A DNA stretch of 64,000 nucleotides. Source: Acanthosepion lycidas. Taxonomy: Eukaryota > Mollusca > Cephalopoda > Sepiida > Sepiidae. The notes under the pieces were generated by a model. That model worked only from the letters and a program-made list of their open reading frames with translations, was not told where the DNA came from and searched no databases. Shown here piece by piece: positions 35,384 through 45,942 of this stretch. Where the stretch lies: NCBI GenBank assembly GCA_963932145.1, contig OZ010586.1:56848650-56912649 (forward strand), written 5' to 3'. The translations under genes were made by a program, and so were the position numbers. Position 1 is the stretch's first letter. Every line of letters begins with the position of its first letter.

Positions 35384-35998
35384 TATTTAGGCAGCATTTT
35401 TTCATTGCTGCTTCTTTCATTAAATAATATACACAAGTTTTGTCTATTTATTTTAAGTAAATTCCTTTCATATCTGTCTGATAAGCTTAATAACATTATC
35501 ATTGAAAGATGAAAGAAAATCACCATATTGATACATGTTTTTTAATCCTATTTAAGCTTTCGGCTTACATAAGCCATCATCAAAGATAACAATTACATTT
35601 CAATACATTAAACAATACACGGACAAAACAATAATAATACTCTGTTTTTGTTGCATGAAAGATTCCCAAGCAAGGGGAAAATTCGTGTATACGAGACGCG
35701 GAAGCGAAAATCGCACCACAGCTCGTGACGTCACACATGACCACGCGAGAGTGAAAACGAGAAGTATGGGAAGCCGTTGGCATAAACCAATGGATTCTAT
35801 TATCAATTATAGGCATTTAAGAATATTTGTTGAGATTTCATAGTTTATTTTGTTCAGGTTAGGTTTCAACTGTTTTATGTATATAGCTTCAAGAATTTTT
35901 AGTTTTTGTTTATTGTTTTCATGTTTAAGTATAGTTGTGTTTTCAACGAGGATTTTCCGGAATTGTGTATGCGGCAAGGCATGTTGTTTTAAATGCCT
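35384..35998 (-). mobile_element. Penelope-like element, 5'-truncated copy
   Basis: Minus-strand PLE fossil. From about 35998 to 35816 it encodes the end of a GIY-YIG-type endonuclease domain: HALPHTQFRKILVENTTIL, then KLKILEAIYIKQLKPNLNKI. Below that is a 3' untranslated part that is nearly collinear with the PLE at 58.7-59.3 kb (CACCATATTGAT, AAGCTTTCGGCTTACATAAG, AATACACGGACA, CCGTTGG-ATAAACCAAT). The 3' end runs into the (TA)n array at 35321-35379. The upstream reverse transcriptase is absent. The 5' break point is immediately followed by a hammerhead-like segment in the opposite orientation. It is a broken, old copy. Confidence 0.78.
35555..35585 (-). ncRNA. Hammerhead-like hairpin in the PLE 3' region
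   Basis: On the minus strand: TTTGATGAT, then GGCTTATGTAAGCC (a 6-bp stem with a 2-nt loop), then GAAAGC. This resembles a hammerhead core with a changed first base and an extra base before stem II. The same hairpin with GCTGATG occurs in the sister PLE at 58875-58901. Confidence 0.4.
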
Positions 35999-36032
35999 GA
36001 TGATGGTTGCGAGACCAGAAACTTGGGTAGCA
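35994..36032 (+). ncRNA. Minimal hammerhead ribozyme candidate with complete core
   Basis: On the plus strand: TGC (35994-35996), CTGATGA (35997-36003), TGGT, loop TGCGAG, ACCA (36014-36017), GAAAC (36018-36022), TTGG, GT, A, GCA (36030-36032). This gives stem I of 3 bp (TGC/GCA), stem II of 4 perfect bp, stem III of 2 bp (AC/GT) with a 4-nt loop, all conserved core bases, the A-U pair next to the cleavage site and A as the base before cleavage. It is inverted relative to the PLE at 35384-35998 and sits at that element's truncated end, as inverted terminal pieces of PLEs often do. Such minimal hammerheads are weak as single copies. Chance occurrence is possible, but the full match is unusual. 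Confidence 0.5.
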
Positions 36033-36108
36033 AAATTATGGAAAATAAAGCATAATATTTTTTTTTTAAATCCACATTACAACCAAAACGTTTGCGGTTT
36101 CTCTCTTC

Positions 36109-36111
<3 letters not shown>

Positions 36112-36176
<65 letters not shown>
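36112..36176. repeat. (TA)n microsatellite
   Basis: About 31 perfect TA units. It is followed by ATTGTGCATTTGGGCAG, very like the ATTGTGTATTTAGGCAG that follows the (TA)n array ending at 35379. Confidence 0.96.
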
Positions 36177-36180
<4 letters not shown>

Positions 36181-38592
36181 GTGCATTTGGGCAGAAATCC
36201 TTCTTTTATACAAGTTTCGTTAAAACTGACAAGGTACTGTGGTTAAGTTTCATTTATTTCAAAATTAAATAAAATCTTAGTTAACCACGGTAATATGTGA
36301 GTGTGTTTGTTTGTGCGTGTATGTATACATGCATGTATGTATATGGAGGATGATTTAAGTATTGGTGCAAGAATGCATGCGCAAAAGTTCCCGACCCGAA
36401 GAACTTGGCGAAATCAATATTATGGTGTCTTGTATTTGATTTTTGGAAGTGGTCCCGTTGAGATTTTTCAGCAATCCCTTATATGTATATCTATTGAAAC
36501 GCAACCCTTATCTTATAGTGATAGTGACACGCAATGTGTTGCGTGTGTGAAGAATTCGTGTAAATTTTGCACAATAAAATATGTCAATCTTGGTATTGAA
36601 ATAAGTTTAATAAAATTTTTTTTTTTTTTTTTATTTGTTTAACTTCCAATGAATGAAGTCGCGTAGTCTAGGCTTGTTTGCAAAATTCTACCAATGGGCA
36701 CCAGTGAAAGAGGCAGTGGGTAAATAATTCTAGTTCAATAAGCCTCTCCACATGAATCGTACATCGAGACAACGACATCAGAAATACTACATTTAACGGA
36801 GAATACCTAATCACGTGATAAGAAATAAATACGGTACTTAAACTACTAGAGTCGGCAATGAAAGTGATGTTCCTGCCATGCAGAAACTGACATTCGAAAT
36901 ATATGAGCGTGCGTATCTTTATATTGTAATTGCTTGTCTGTCAAAGAATTTATCTAGCTGACAATCAGCCTACAAGCAGACGGTGTAGTTCACCGACAAG
37001 AATTTAACGAAACACGATTTATGGCCTTTAAATCTGTGGTGAGATGTCACTATTGTTACACACATAATATATCAAATTTTTCATTCCTCAGCAAAAAAAA
37101 AGAGGACAACAAAGAAGAAAAGTATGTTATACTTAACTGCATAAATCGACTTGCATTATGTTATTCTATTTATTGATCTTTAAATGAAATCAAATGAACT
37201 CTTGGAAGACTCGAAAACAAATCAGAATGAAACAGATCCTCTTTTCTTTCTTTTTTTTTTTTTTTTTTTTTTTTTTGGCTACTAATCTTTACGACTTTAT
37301 TTCAATAGATTTAATTCTTTTATTAATAGCAAAATTCTTCTGTCATCAACATTGTGTCTATCGTAGAATTTATAATAGATGTATTCCATTAGCAATATAC
37401 TTGATGGATACAATTGATTAAGATCTGAAAATCATTTTCAGTCGATGTAAACACTGTGTTGTCATTCACGTACTATGAAATAACTGTTTAATTAAAATGT
37501 GAATCACACAATAAAATCGCATCCGTAAAAAGAAATTAGATAGGCTAGGTGAAAAATCCTTTAACAGAATTCAAGTTAAAAGTTTTTAAAATATACGTTA
37601 CAAGTGACTTTTAAACTTTCGCAATATGATTTCAAACTTATTTATGTTTAAAAATCAACGGTGATTTATAAGAAATTAAATTAGAAACAAATAAATTTCG
37701 CTTTCAGCGATTTCCTAATTTTTTTTAAAGAAGAACTATGAAAAAAGTAAAAATAAAATTGTAATAGTAACGATTCCTTATCCCAACAAAGTGCAGCAAG
37801 ATGCCATTTTAAAGTGAGATTTTGCAAAAAAACAATTGTACATTTTAGTTAAAATGCAAACATTATAACGTTTCCTTTTACTGTGCAATCAGATGCGCGT
37901 GTTTTGGAGGATACATTTCCGCTTCTCATTAGAAATGATGTACTTTACCATAACAACATTTTTCAGGTTATGTCGAATCAGTAATCTAGAGGAAATCATG
38001 TGACCCAAAAATACGGCTTGAAAATAAATCACAAATTACAATTTGGTACACGTATCCTTAAAAAATAGACGAACAAGCTTCTAGTTCGTCAACGAACATT
38101 GAAACTTGGAACAGTGGTCTAAAATGATAAAGGATAGTGGATTTTTTATGATTATCGGGGTACATTGAAAGAAGAATAGGCAAAGAATATCAGCCATGCA
38201 ACAGACAAATGAGTGCCACCGATATATACCTGTAGAACGTGTTGGTCTTCTGTATTAAATTAAGAGAATTATGTATATTCGTTTAGAAATATCAGATACG
38301 GTTATCCTACCCTCCACTAAAAATCACATGAAGTTTTTCAGCAAAATTACAACTCAAAATATACTGGCAGACTTATGAGCGACGTATGTTGAAGCCAATA
38401 ACATTCAGATTGCCAATCGAATAGCCGAACTTATGACAAAAGTTCAAAACCACATAGTAAATCCGCACATGGGAATTATTGCTAAAATAATATATGCTAT
38501 AATCATAGGAAAAATCCCATTGGAAACAGTAAGAAACCTAACTGCCTCGATGTGAAAAAATTGAGTTACACTACTAGGTATTTCATTTTATT

Positions 38593-38596
<4 letters not shown>
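36177..38596. other. No gene seen
   Basis: No coding domain recognised. T runs at 36616-36632 and 37250-37276 and a TG/TA-rich run at 36298-36345. Confidence 0.5.

Positions 38597-38629
<33 letters not shown>
38597..38629. repeat. (GATA)n microsatellite
   Basis: Eight perfect units in the GATA/TAGA register. Confidence 0.96.
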
Positions 38630-38724
38630 TTTGTCATTTAAAAAAAACAACATTTAAATTGTTTTTAATGAAATTTCATTTTTAATTTTCTTTAGAAAAT
38701 ATTTAGTTTTTTCATTTTTTTTAA

Positions 38725-39160
38725 ATCATTTCTCCCTAAGCAAGGCAACAAATACATTAAGACTCAAAGGAGTGTGAAAAAGTATGAGAAAAACAAAAAT
38801 ATTAAGAAGAGAGAACAATAATAGAACAGGAATGAAGAGAGATGACAATTGACATTGCATTTAAATTTTGAAGCTAAAAGTTGATGAAAAGAAAGAATCC
38901 GGAAGAGATTTCAAATTCTTCTTTGGATTTTATCAAATACTAGACCAAATGTGATAGCATTATTCAATGCATGGACGAATAGTCTACTTATAAATGTGTA
39001 AGACAGATTCTGACAAGAAAATTGTTTAGCATAATGCAGTGAACCAACTTTCCTAGCAGAAGACCTAGCAATTGATTCAATATAATTGTTTGACTTTGTG
39101 TTAGTGGAAAATGTTAGCCCGAGAAGGTGCAATGATTCACTCTCCTGAAAATTAACCTCG
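38725..39160 (-). mobile_element. Jockey/CR1-like LINE, 3' fragment
   Basis: Minus-strand copy of the LINE family at 60.8 kb. The frame 39132-38911 reads LLGLTFSTNTKSNNYIESIA, then SSARKVGSLHYAKQF and FDKIQRRI, which parallels LLGLTLTADLRWNKYIESIA, ARKVGSLCRARKFF and LDKIQRR of the better copy. The segment after QRRI up to the last ~20 codons is deleted, after which the 3' UTR with TTGAG and A-rich traces continues to about 38725. Confidence 0.82.
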
Positions 39161-39418
39161 GCCAGGTAAAAAAGTTTCTCAAAGAATTGATAGCTTAAAG
39201 ATAGTTTTGCGGAGTGATATTTTCTTTGGCATTAAGTTGGAATTGGGTTACAAAATATACAAAGAGACAAAAACAGACGATCCAAATACCCTTTTGCTCA
39301 TCATTTGCAAACTTGTATTTTACAGAGGATATGATATAATACCAAATTTAAAAAAATAATTTAAAAAAAACAAAAAGATAAAATCGAAACAGAAAAATGA
39401 AAATCTACTCTCGTTTGT

Positions 39419-39736
39419 CTATGGAATAAACCAGCCCAAGGCTCTTTTAAATCCTTCAGCTATTTCGAGGTTATTGTTAAATAAATCCCATGCAATATCC
39501 AAAAGAAAAGCTCGAATAGACGCAGGTTTGCATTTCAGCAGGTTCAAATACTGTCTGTAATCTTCATTTAATTAGCCAAAACCCAGTGATTTCATATCTG
39601 GCAGCCGAGATTTAACGGAGGATTTGTGCAACTGTATTCTACAAAATGTTCCAGATAGTGACCGACTTTTAGTTTGGATCCCAAACTTGCAGACAAGTGC
39701 ACACAGGCTGAATAAGATTATCAATGACCATTCTTT
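39419..39736 (-). pseudogene. Unrecognised coding relic, 106 codons with one stop
   Basis: A minus-strand frame from just after a TGA (39737-39739) to a TAG (39419-39421), interrupted only by TAA at 39572-39574. The second half reads LNEDYRQYLNLLKCKPASIR, then AFLLDIAWDLFNNNLEIAEG, then FKRALGWFIP; the first half includes GTFCRIQLHKSSVKSRLPDM. The amino-acid mix (Trp, Cys, balanced charge) is unlike the surrounding AT-driven frames. I do not recognise the family. It could be a piece of a transposon protein or a processed pseudogene. No neighbouring feature helps. Confidence 0.4.
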
Positions 39737-39760
39737 TCAGATTAAACCCTTTAGATTTTA

Positions 39761-40241
39761 GATTAATTCAATGAAAACCTGCATCTGCGTCTCGTCTTGG
39801 ACAATAAAACAGTTCTTTTTGCTTCCTGGTTAAAGATGTTACCTCTTTTATCAAATATGTTGGTTTTGAATATATAAATTCAAATCATGTTTTTGACTAA
39901 CATAATCTGACGTAAAGCATTCAATCGCTAACCGTATTTATTGGCCAAAAGATGTTGAAGTTAGGCGTTGTGCATCGAGATAGGTATAAATAAAGTGATT
40001 TCAAATTTTACCATCAACTTCATTGATGGAAAATGCTGATATATACAGAATACGCCAAGAAATTGAGAAAAAGTATGAAGAAAACAAAGATATTGAATTA
40101 AAAAAATCAGTATATTTTCAAAATAGATTGTACATATGGTAAACTTACAAAAAAAGGAAAATATCATACAATAAACCTGCTTTTATTTTCAAGCAACGTC
40201 TCTGTGGGGTGAAAATTCAACTAGTCTATAAAACTAAGATA
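39761..40241. other. No gene seen
   Basis: Nothing recognised. Confidence 0.45.
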
Positions 40242-40327
40242 TTAGGTTGGTGCAAAAATAATGACGTAATAATATCGTTTTTTGACGTATTTTTAATTTT
40301 TACGTCATTATTTTTACACCAACCTAA
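40242..40327. mobile_element. Mariner MITE (86 bp), asymmetric
   Basis: Same terminus as the copy at 27548 (TTAGGTTGGTGCAAAAATAA), TA on both sides. The right arm keeps only about 30 bp, so the inner part of the hairpin has been lost and replaced by a TTTTTAATTTTT spacer. Confidence 0.9.
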
Positions 40328-40329
40328 TA

Positions 40330-41419
40330 GAAAAGAAGCAGATAAAGTGTAAATACAAATTTTTATATTCCAAAAATCGTTGAGCTGTTTTACAAAAATT
40401 CTTCTTTTTTTCTTTCTTATTTAATCCAATTACTTTTTCAGAATACAATTTGTGTACGATAGAAAACAGACGAGGCACATGATGATTCCCTAATGACATC
40501 GATTCTGACCCAACATAGCCTCTCACTTTGACTGACTTTTATTTATACCTCACGTGTAGACGTCATGCTAATTTAATACTCGTTACAAAATCATTTAAAC
40601 TTGCTCTGATCTACTTCTTCTATACTCAGACATGCGCAGAATGGTTAATGGTAAGGGAGCAAAATATATTCAGAAAAATATCTTCTGTGGTGTAATTAAA
40701 CTTAATACGGTTTAATGATCTCACAAAGCATAAAACCGGAACAATATATGTGGCAAAGTTATCTGAGAAATAAATTCAAATTAGAAACAAACATCGAATT
40801 CTGTCTTGATAAATACTAAGTAATTTTTATTACATTAGAAAAAGAATTCATTTTAAATAAAGGACCCATGAAAACTAACATGTATTTTTATGCCGTACCT
40901 CTATTTAAAACTAAACAAAATTGAAAATGTTTGAAGAAAATGAAATCTAAATTTTCCTCATTAGCGATCAAATTTGCCAGAAATTTAGCTCGACAGGGAC
41001 TTCAGATATTTTGCTTCGGCTAAATTAAATAATATGAAGATTAGGCTGAATTGTTAAGAACTATTTCATTGTGAGTCACATAGTATTTAGTATCTTTTCC
41101 TTTGAAGTATTTAAAAATGGACTAAAATATCATTACAATTAACCTGAAAACAGTGAAGTTTGTTTCTTTCTCTGCATTCAATACTTTCTGTACAAATTAT
41201 AAAATGTTATACATTTAATAAGATAATATGACAAAACAATATAAAAATGGAAATGTGAACAAAATTTGTGAATAATTTTTTGACGCCGAATTTTTGACAG
41301 AGATATGAGTAAAGTTCATTGTTACAGAGAAAGCTTATTGTCATAGAGAAATGAGATAAAGTCGTTTTCATCATCATAGAGTAGACCTGAGATTTCTCCA
41401 GTCATGATGAAAGGTTGTA
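40330..41419. other. No gene seen
   Basis: AT-rich with short frames only; nothing recognised. Confidence 0.5.
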
Positions 41420-41890
41420 TTCTCAATGAAATTCCTTGTTTATTTAGGCTCAAATTCATTCCAGTGGAACTCATATATGCGACTCATTGATAAAGATGTT
41501 GGAAAAATGTTTGCTTCCTTGTACCACTCCAGAAAATACATGGTTTCTGCCATACTTCCTCTTTACAAAAACCAAATCAGATTAAAAATGGAGTATTACT
41601 TCCCTATTTGGGATGGAGCTGGCTAATCCTCACTTTCTAATCATGACAGAGTTCAAAAGCGTTTACGTGGACTTGTAGGTGATGAATTATTTTCCAATCT
41701 GCAACCCATTCCACACAGATGAAACTTTGCAAGCCTATAGTTACTCTATCTATATTTCCAAGATAAATGTTCAGATGAGCTAGTCATAAACTCCACCAGT
41801 CCCAAACCTTCACAGATAGGACCCGCCATGCCACGTACACTGGGACGAATCCTCCTCCTTTCCTTCATATCCTACCGGGAAGGAGTAAAA
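41420..41890 (+). mobile_element. Second Jockey/CR1-like LINE subfamily, 3' fragment
   Basis: The frame 41441-41626 reads VYLGSNSFQWNSYMRLIDKD, VGKMFASLYHSRKYM, and IRLKMEYYFPIWDGAG before a stop. The same frame then continues SLSNHDRVQKRLRGLVGDEL and FQDKCSDELV. It shows the same order as the 60.8-kb LINE (LGL-L---WN-YI--IA---AR-VGSL, then IRP-MEY-CYIW-GA, then LD-IQRR) but with RVQKRLRGLVGDEL, a variant I recall from a sister lineage common in marine invertebrates. It has several stops and lacks everything 5' of the thumb region. Confidence 0.75.
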
Positions 41891-42207
41891 ACATTCTCAC
41901 CGTGAAAGAATGACAGTTGTTGTTAAAGAGACGTGAAAAAGATATTGTCACCTATAAGTTAAAAAAATACTTTCACAAAGAATTTTAAAAAGTGCTGTCA
42001 CTGAGAAGAGAGAAATAGCAATTGCAACAAAGAAGTAATAAAATATACACAGTTATAGAGAAACTTTTAAAAATGTCTGGGAACTGAGAAAATATTTTCA
42101 CACAAAAGAATGGAAATTTAGTGCCACAGAGAATTGAAAATAAATACTTGAAGTGGAAAAAGTATTTTTACAGATTTTAATATGAAATACATTTTCACAA
42201 AATACAA
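41891..42207. other. No gene seen
   Basis: Nothing recognised between the LINE fragment and the TG array. Confidence 0.5.
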
Positions 42208-42320
42208 ATGTGTATGTGTACGAGTGTGCGTGTGCGAGTGTGCGTGTGCGAGTGTGTGTGTGTGTGTGTGCGTGTGTGCGTGTGTGTGTGTGCGTGTGTG
42301 CGTGTGTGTGTGCGTGTGGT
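42208..42320. repeat. (TG)n/(CG) alternating array
   Basis: About 110 bp of TG units with interspersed CG and GAG. A potential Z-DNA-forming stretch. Frames through it are artefacts. Confidence 0.93.
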
Positions 42321-42686
42321 TTGTTTCGTAAAGGATTAATAAAAGCATTATTTTATAAATATTTTGACGAATTTCTTTATGACAGTTGAAATTCGGATAA
42401 ACAAAAAATGTTCGTTTTAAAAGATTTCCACATTTATTATATAAACGACTGTATTTCTATATAATATAAAAAACATTGATTATGCTATAGATTTTCTGAT
42501 TGCTTTCACCGTAATTTGTCCAATTAAAAACTTTTCAGTAAAATTAGCCAGATAATGACATCGGATAAACGAACAGAAGACATTGCAAATTAAAACCTTA
42601 AAACTTCTTAATTTCAATTGTATTAATTAAGCCATTAATGGAGGTCGATATTAATACCAGTTAAAAATTAATTTCTAATTTAATGA

Positions 42687-42689
<3 letters not shown>

Positions 42690-42747
<58 letters not shown>

Positions 42748-42836
42748 GTTGGTGCAAAAATAAAGACGTAATAATGTCGTTTTTTGACGTTAAACGTCAA
42801 AAAACGACATTATTACGTCATTATTTTTGCACCAAC

Positions 42837-42882
<46 letters not shown>
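42690..42882. repeat. (TA)n array split by a mariner MITE
   Basis: TA units at 42690-42743 and 42841-42882 are two halves of one array separated by the MITE at 42744-42840. Confidence 0.95.
42744..42840. mobile_element. Mariner MITE, near-perfect hairpin (97 bp)
   Basis: Ends as in the copy at 27548. Arms are complementary over about 47 bp (mismatches: AAAG against ATG near the left end) with a 2-3 nt loop. It sits within a TA array, so the TA target duplication is present but uninformative. Confidence 0.94.
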
Positions 42883-42886
<4 letters not shown>

Positions 42887-43745
42887 GTCAGAAATAGAGT
42901 CCTGTCGCATTTAAAGATGAAAAAGATACAAATCTTAATTAATATATTTAATCAAGATAATTTTCTCCTCATAATCAATAATCAATAACAAAATCCTTTT
43001 TGTTTGACAAATTGTAGAGTCATTAAAAAATTCTTCAGGTTTGCAGCAAAGAAAACACAATATCAGACTTAACCTCTTTACAATTCATAACTGTCTTCCT
43101 TCTAAAAACTATTTCTATTATCTGAAAAGTTGCAGCAAGGTCAGGATGGTATAAAGGATGAGGCAAAAGTTTCATATTTAATGAACGACTTGAACAATAT
43201 GGTATCATGCAATGATGGTCGCTTTTTCTGAAATTTTTTGTGCAACGCTTACAATTGACAAAAATATTTCTCCACAATGTTTTGTTTTGTTTTAACACTT
43301 CATGATTAACAACATGCTTCATATCCCACCAAATATAAAACAATTTCGGGTGGATTTTCCTGGTTTATGGATGGATGGATTCTGTTTTTTCAGTTGTTTC
43401 TAAACATTGTAGTTTTCTTTCGATATAAATATGAGGAGCTCAGTTTTCATCACTGGTGAGGATTCTACCCAAGAAAGATTCGGTAGCAAGTCTACTGTCT
43501 TCTCTTCACTGTCGTGCTGAGGACAACTCTTTAAGCTGAGAAGCAATTACATGATGAAGGACGCATGATCAAGTTTAGACACTTCCCCGAGTTCATGACA
43601 GTGTTTTATGCTCGACGTGACTTGTATTGAACTCTTTCGCTAATTCTCGTGACGTTTTCTGGGCATTTCCATAAGCTACAAACCCTCAATCTTGACAATC
43701 TTTTTCAATCTTGACAGAACTTGGCTGTCCAGATCGAAGGGAAAA
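42883..43745 (-). mobile_element. Mariner transposon relic
   Basis: Minus-strand decayed mariner transposase. Pieces in order: RPRKRH-like and ATSSIKHCHELGEVSKLDHA traces of the DNA-binding part (about 43.65-43.55 kb), LGRILTSDEN (the first catalytic Asp context) near 43460, LFYIWWDMKHVVNHEVL at about 43340-43300, and LLPHPLYHPDLAATFQIIEI with FRRKTVMNCKEVKSDI (43150-43080). The last contains the Pro-Asp-Leu-Ala motif around the third catalytic residue, which in intact mariners is followed by SD-H-F. The 3' terminus is probably TTAGGTCAGAAATAGAG starting at 42883 and abutting TA repeats; the opposite terminus was not found. Its terminus differs from that of the MITEs beyond TTAGGT, so it is not their parent. 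Confidence 0.8.
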
Positions 43746-43825
43746 ATTTTTCATTTTGCTTTTGGTTTTTTATTAATTTATTTTACTTTATTTTCATTTA
43801 TTTTACTTTTCATTTATTTTACTTT

Positions 43826-43889
43826 ATTTTACTTATGGTGTTTTATTCATTTATTTTAAAAGAAATGAATAAAACACCAAAAGTAAAAT
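43826..43889. repeat. Inverted repeat, 27-bp arms, 10-nt spacer
   Basis: Arms 43826-43852 and 43863-43889 are complementary at 26 of 27 positions (core TGGTGTTTTATTCATTT). Upstream TTTTACTTT-type runs make the region low in complexity. Confidence 0.92.
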
Positions 43890-44184
43890 GGAAAATTATA
43901 AACAAGACTAGAACTTGTTAAACCTGAGATGACCCATGCCCTTTATGCCTAGATGAAAAACTACACATTATCAAGTTTCTAAATAATGAAAATTTATTAA
44001 ACAATAGACATGAGTTAAAGTTTTTTTGCCGACATCAACAAGTTTTCGTATTAAAATAAAAAAATTTAAATTTCATAGTCTAATAAAAGGTTTTAAAAGC
44101 TTAACCTAATCATAAGATAAAAAACAAACCTTTATGAAGTCGTCAAAAAAACAAATTGTATTTCAATACGACGCATTTATATAT
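43890..44184. other. No gene seen
   Basis: Nothing recognised. Confidence 0.5.
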
Positions 44185-45057
44185 TTCAGTTTTTATTTGT
44201 TTTGGTTTTTTGGGGGAGGGGGTGGGGGGGTTCTTCCTTCAGGAGATGAAATGAACGCTCTATTAGATAGTGGTTTGGTGATTGACTTGACTAATCCAAA
44301 ACTGTCCACTTTTTTATCCTGATGAAGTCCATGTTGCGTTGGCAGTATGTTTTGGGTGATTGTACTGCTTCATGATAAACTTCTTCCACATTAGTTTGGA
44401 TGCATTTCTCTGTAAATTGGTAGACAAAACATTTTTGTAGACTTCTGAATTCATTCTGGTACTACCATCATGAGTTACATCCTCAATAAATATGAAAGAG
44501 ACTGTTCCAGAAGTAGTCGTGCAAGCCTAAACCATAATACTGCCTCCAGTATGCTTCACAGATGAGATTGTATGCTTTGGATCATAAGCAGATCCTTTTT
44601 TTCTCCACTCTTTGGCTTTTCCATCAATTTTGTAAGGATTAATCTTGGTCTCATCAGTCCATAAAACCATCTTCCAGAACCTTTGTCGCTTATCTCTGTA
44701 CTGCCTTATAAATTCCAATCTGGCTTTCCCATTCTTACTGTTGATGAATGGTTTGTATCTTGTTGTATGGCCTCTATATTTCTGATCTCGATGTTTTCTG
44801 CGAATGGTAGATTTTGAAACCTTCATCCCTGCATTGTGGAGATTATTGGTGATGTCACTGACTTTTTTTTTCCTCACAGTTCTCATAATGTTTTTGTCAT
44901 CAACTACTGTTTTTTCCCATGGCTGACCTGTTCGATGTCAGTACAGCAGTAATTTCATTCTTTTTCAGGACATTCCAAATTGTTGTGTTGGCAATGCCCA
45001 ATGTTTGTTCAATGGTTCTGATCGATTTTCCTTCTTTTGCTCAGCTTCAAAATGGCT

Positions 45058-45116
<59 letters not shown>

Positions 45117-45828
45117 TCATATTGGTTTATTCTCTTTCACAAGAAAAATACAGTTTTTACAGGTGAAACGCAAGACTAAAACCAAGAATAGTCATTCAGA
45201 GCTATTTAATGTTTACATATCGCCACAGCTATTAGGAATATGTGATTAAATATACTTTAATGTTTAAAAAATTATTCAGTATCATTAAGTTTAGGTAATA
45301 AGCATTATAACATAGCACAAATAGCTATATTGTGGGAAAAGAAATGTTTGACAATATACACATTTTATGTATTTAAGGTTATTTTTAAGTTTGATCAAAA
45401 ACAACATCCTTGTATATGTAGTTATGGATAATATTAATTACAATTTGTTTTAATTAATAATTATTTGTGCTCAGTTGAAATTATTAGCTATCTGCTGATG
45501 CGTTAAAATTTTGGAATAATGCAATAATAAATATTTAAATTTCATCTCTCTGATAGACGTCGCTCTCTGTTAAACAATCAATTTAAAAGGCATCACCTGG
45601 GGCATTAAAAACTCTTGTCAGTCACGTGTTCCAATAGTTTTACTCACTTGAAAAATGCGTGGGTTCAAACAAAAGGTGGTATGTCCTAACATATCTAAAT
45701 GTAAATACCAGGAAATAAAAGATGAAAGTCTGAACATATTTATCTTTTGATGTTCAATCCAAATGTCTACAGTAAACGACAGAAACAAAGGAATTAGCCT
45801 TTCCGTTCTGATACTTTTTTGGAGGGGA

Positions 45829-45831
<3 letters not shown>
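44185..45831 (-). mobile_element. Tc1-like transposon, 3'-truncated
   Basis: Minus-strand Tc1 element. The 5' terminus is at 45831 (CAGTCCCCTCCAAAAAAGTA), with a TA array outside it and a roughly 700-bp leader. The coding region starts at ATG 45118-45120 (MKTRE), is interrupted at once by a (GA)n run (plus-strand CT, 45063-45111), then reads AKEGKSIRTIEQTLGIANTT, an HTH block. From 44886 it reads KVSDITNNLHNAGMKVSKST, GHTTRYKPFINSKNGKARL, FWKMVLWTDETKIN (first catalytic Asp), GKAKEWRKKGSAYDP and SSVKHTGGSIMV. A W to stop change (TAG) comes next, then the FIEDVTHDGSTRMNSEVYKN block. The NDPKHTA position reads YNHPKHTAN, so the second catalytic Asp is altered. AFHLLKEG-like sequence ends the homology near 44200, where a G-rich run starts; the last ~45 codons and the 3' terminus are missing. 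Dead copy. Confidence 0.88.
45063..45111. repeat. (CT)n microsatellite inside the Tc1 coding start
   Basis: About 24 CT units; on the coding strand of the transposon, (GA)n starting right after MKTRE. Confidence 0.95.
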
Positions 45832-45920
<89 letters not shown>

Positions 45921-45942
45921 GGCGGGTAGTAGTAGTAGTAGT
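45832..45942. repeat. (TA)n, (GA)n and (GTA)n compound array
   Basis: About 34 TA units (45832-45899), 10 GA units (45900-45920) and five GTA units (45926-45942), lying exactly between the Tc1 terminus and the PLE terminal repeat. Confidence 0.95.

Noticed and set aside
44325-44345. Plus-strand CTGATGAAGTCC as a hammerhead core
   Set aside because: It is antisense to the Tc1 transposase and lacks the GAAA half.
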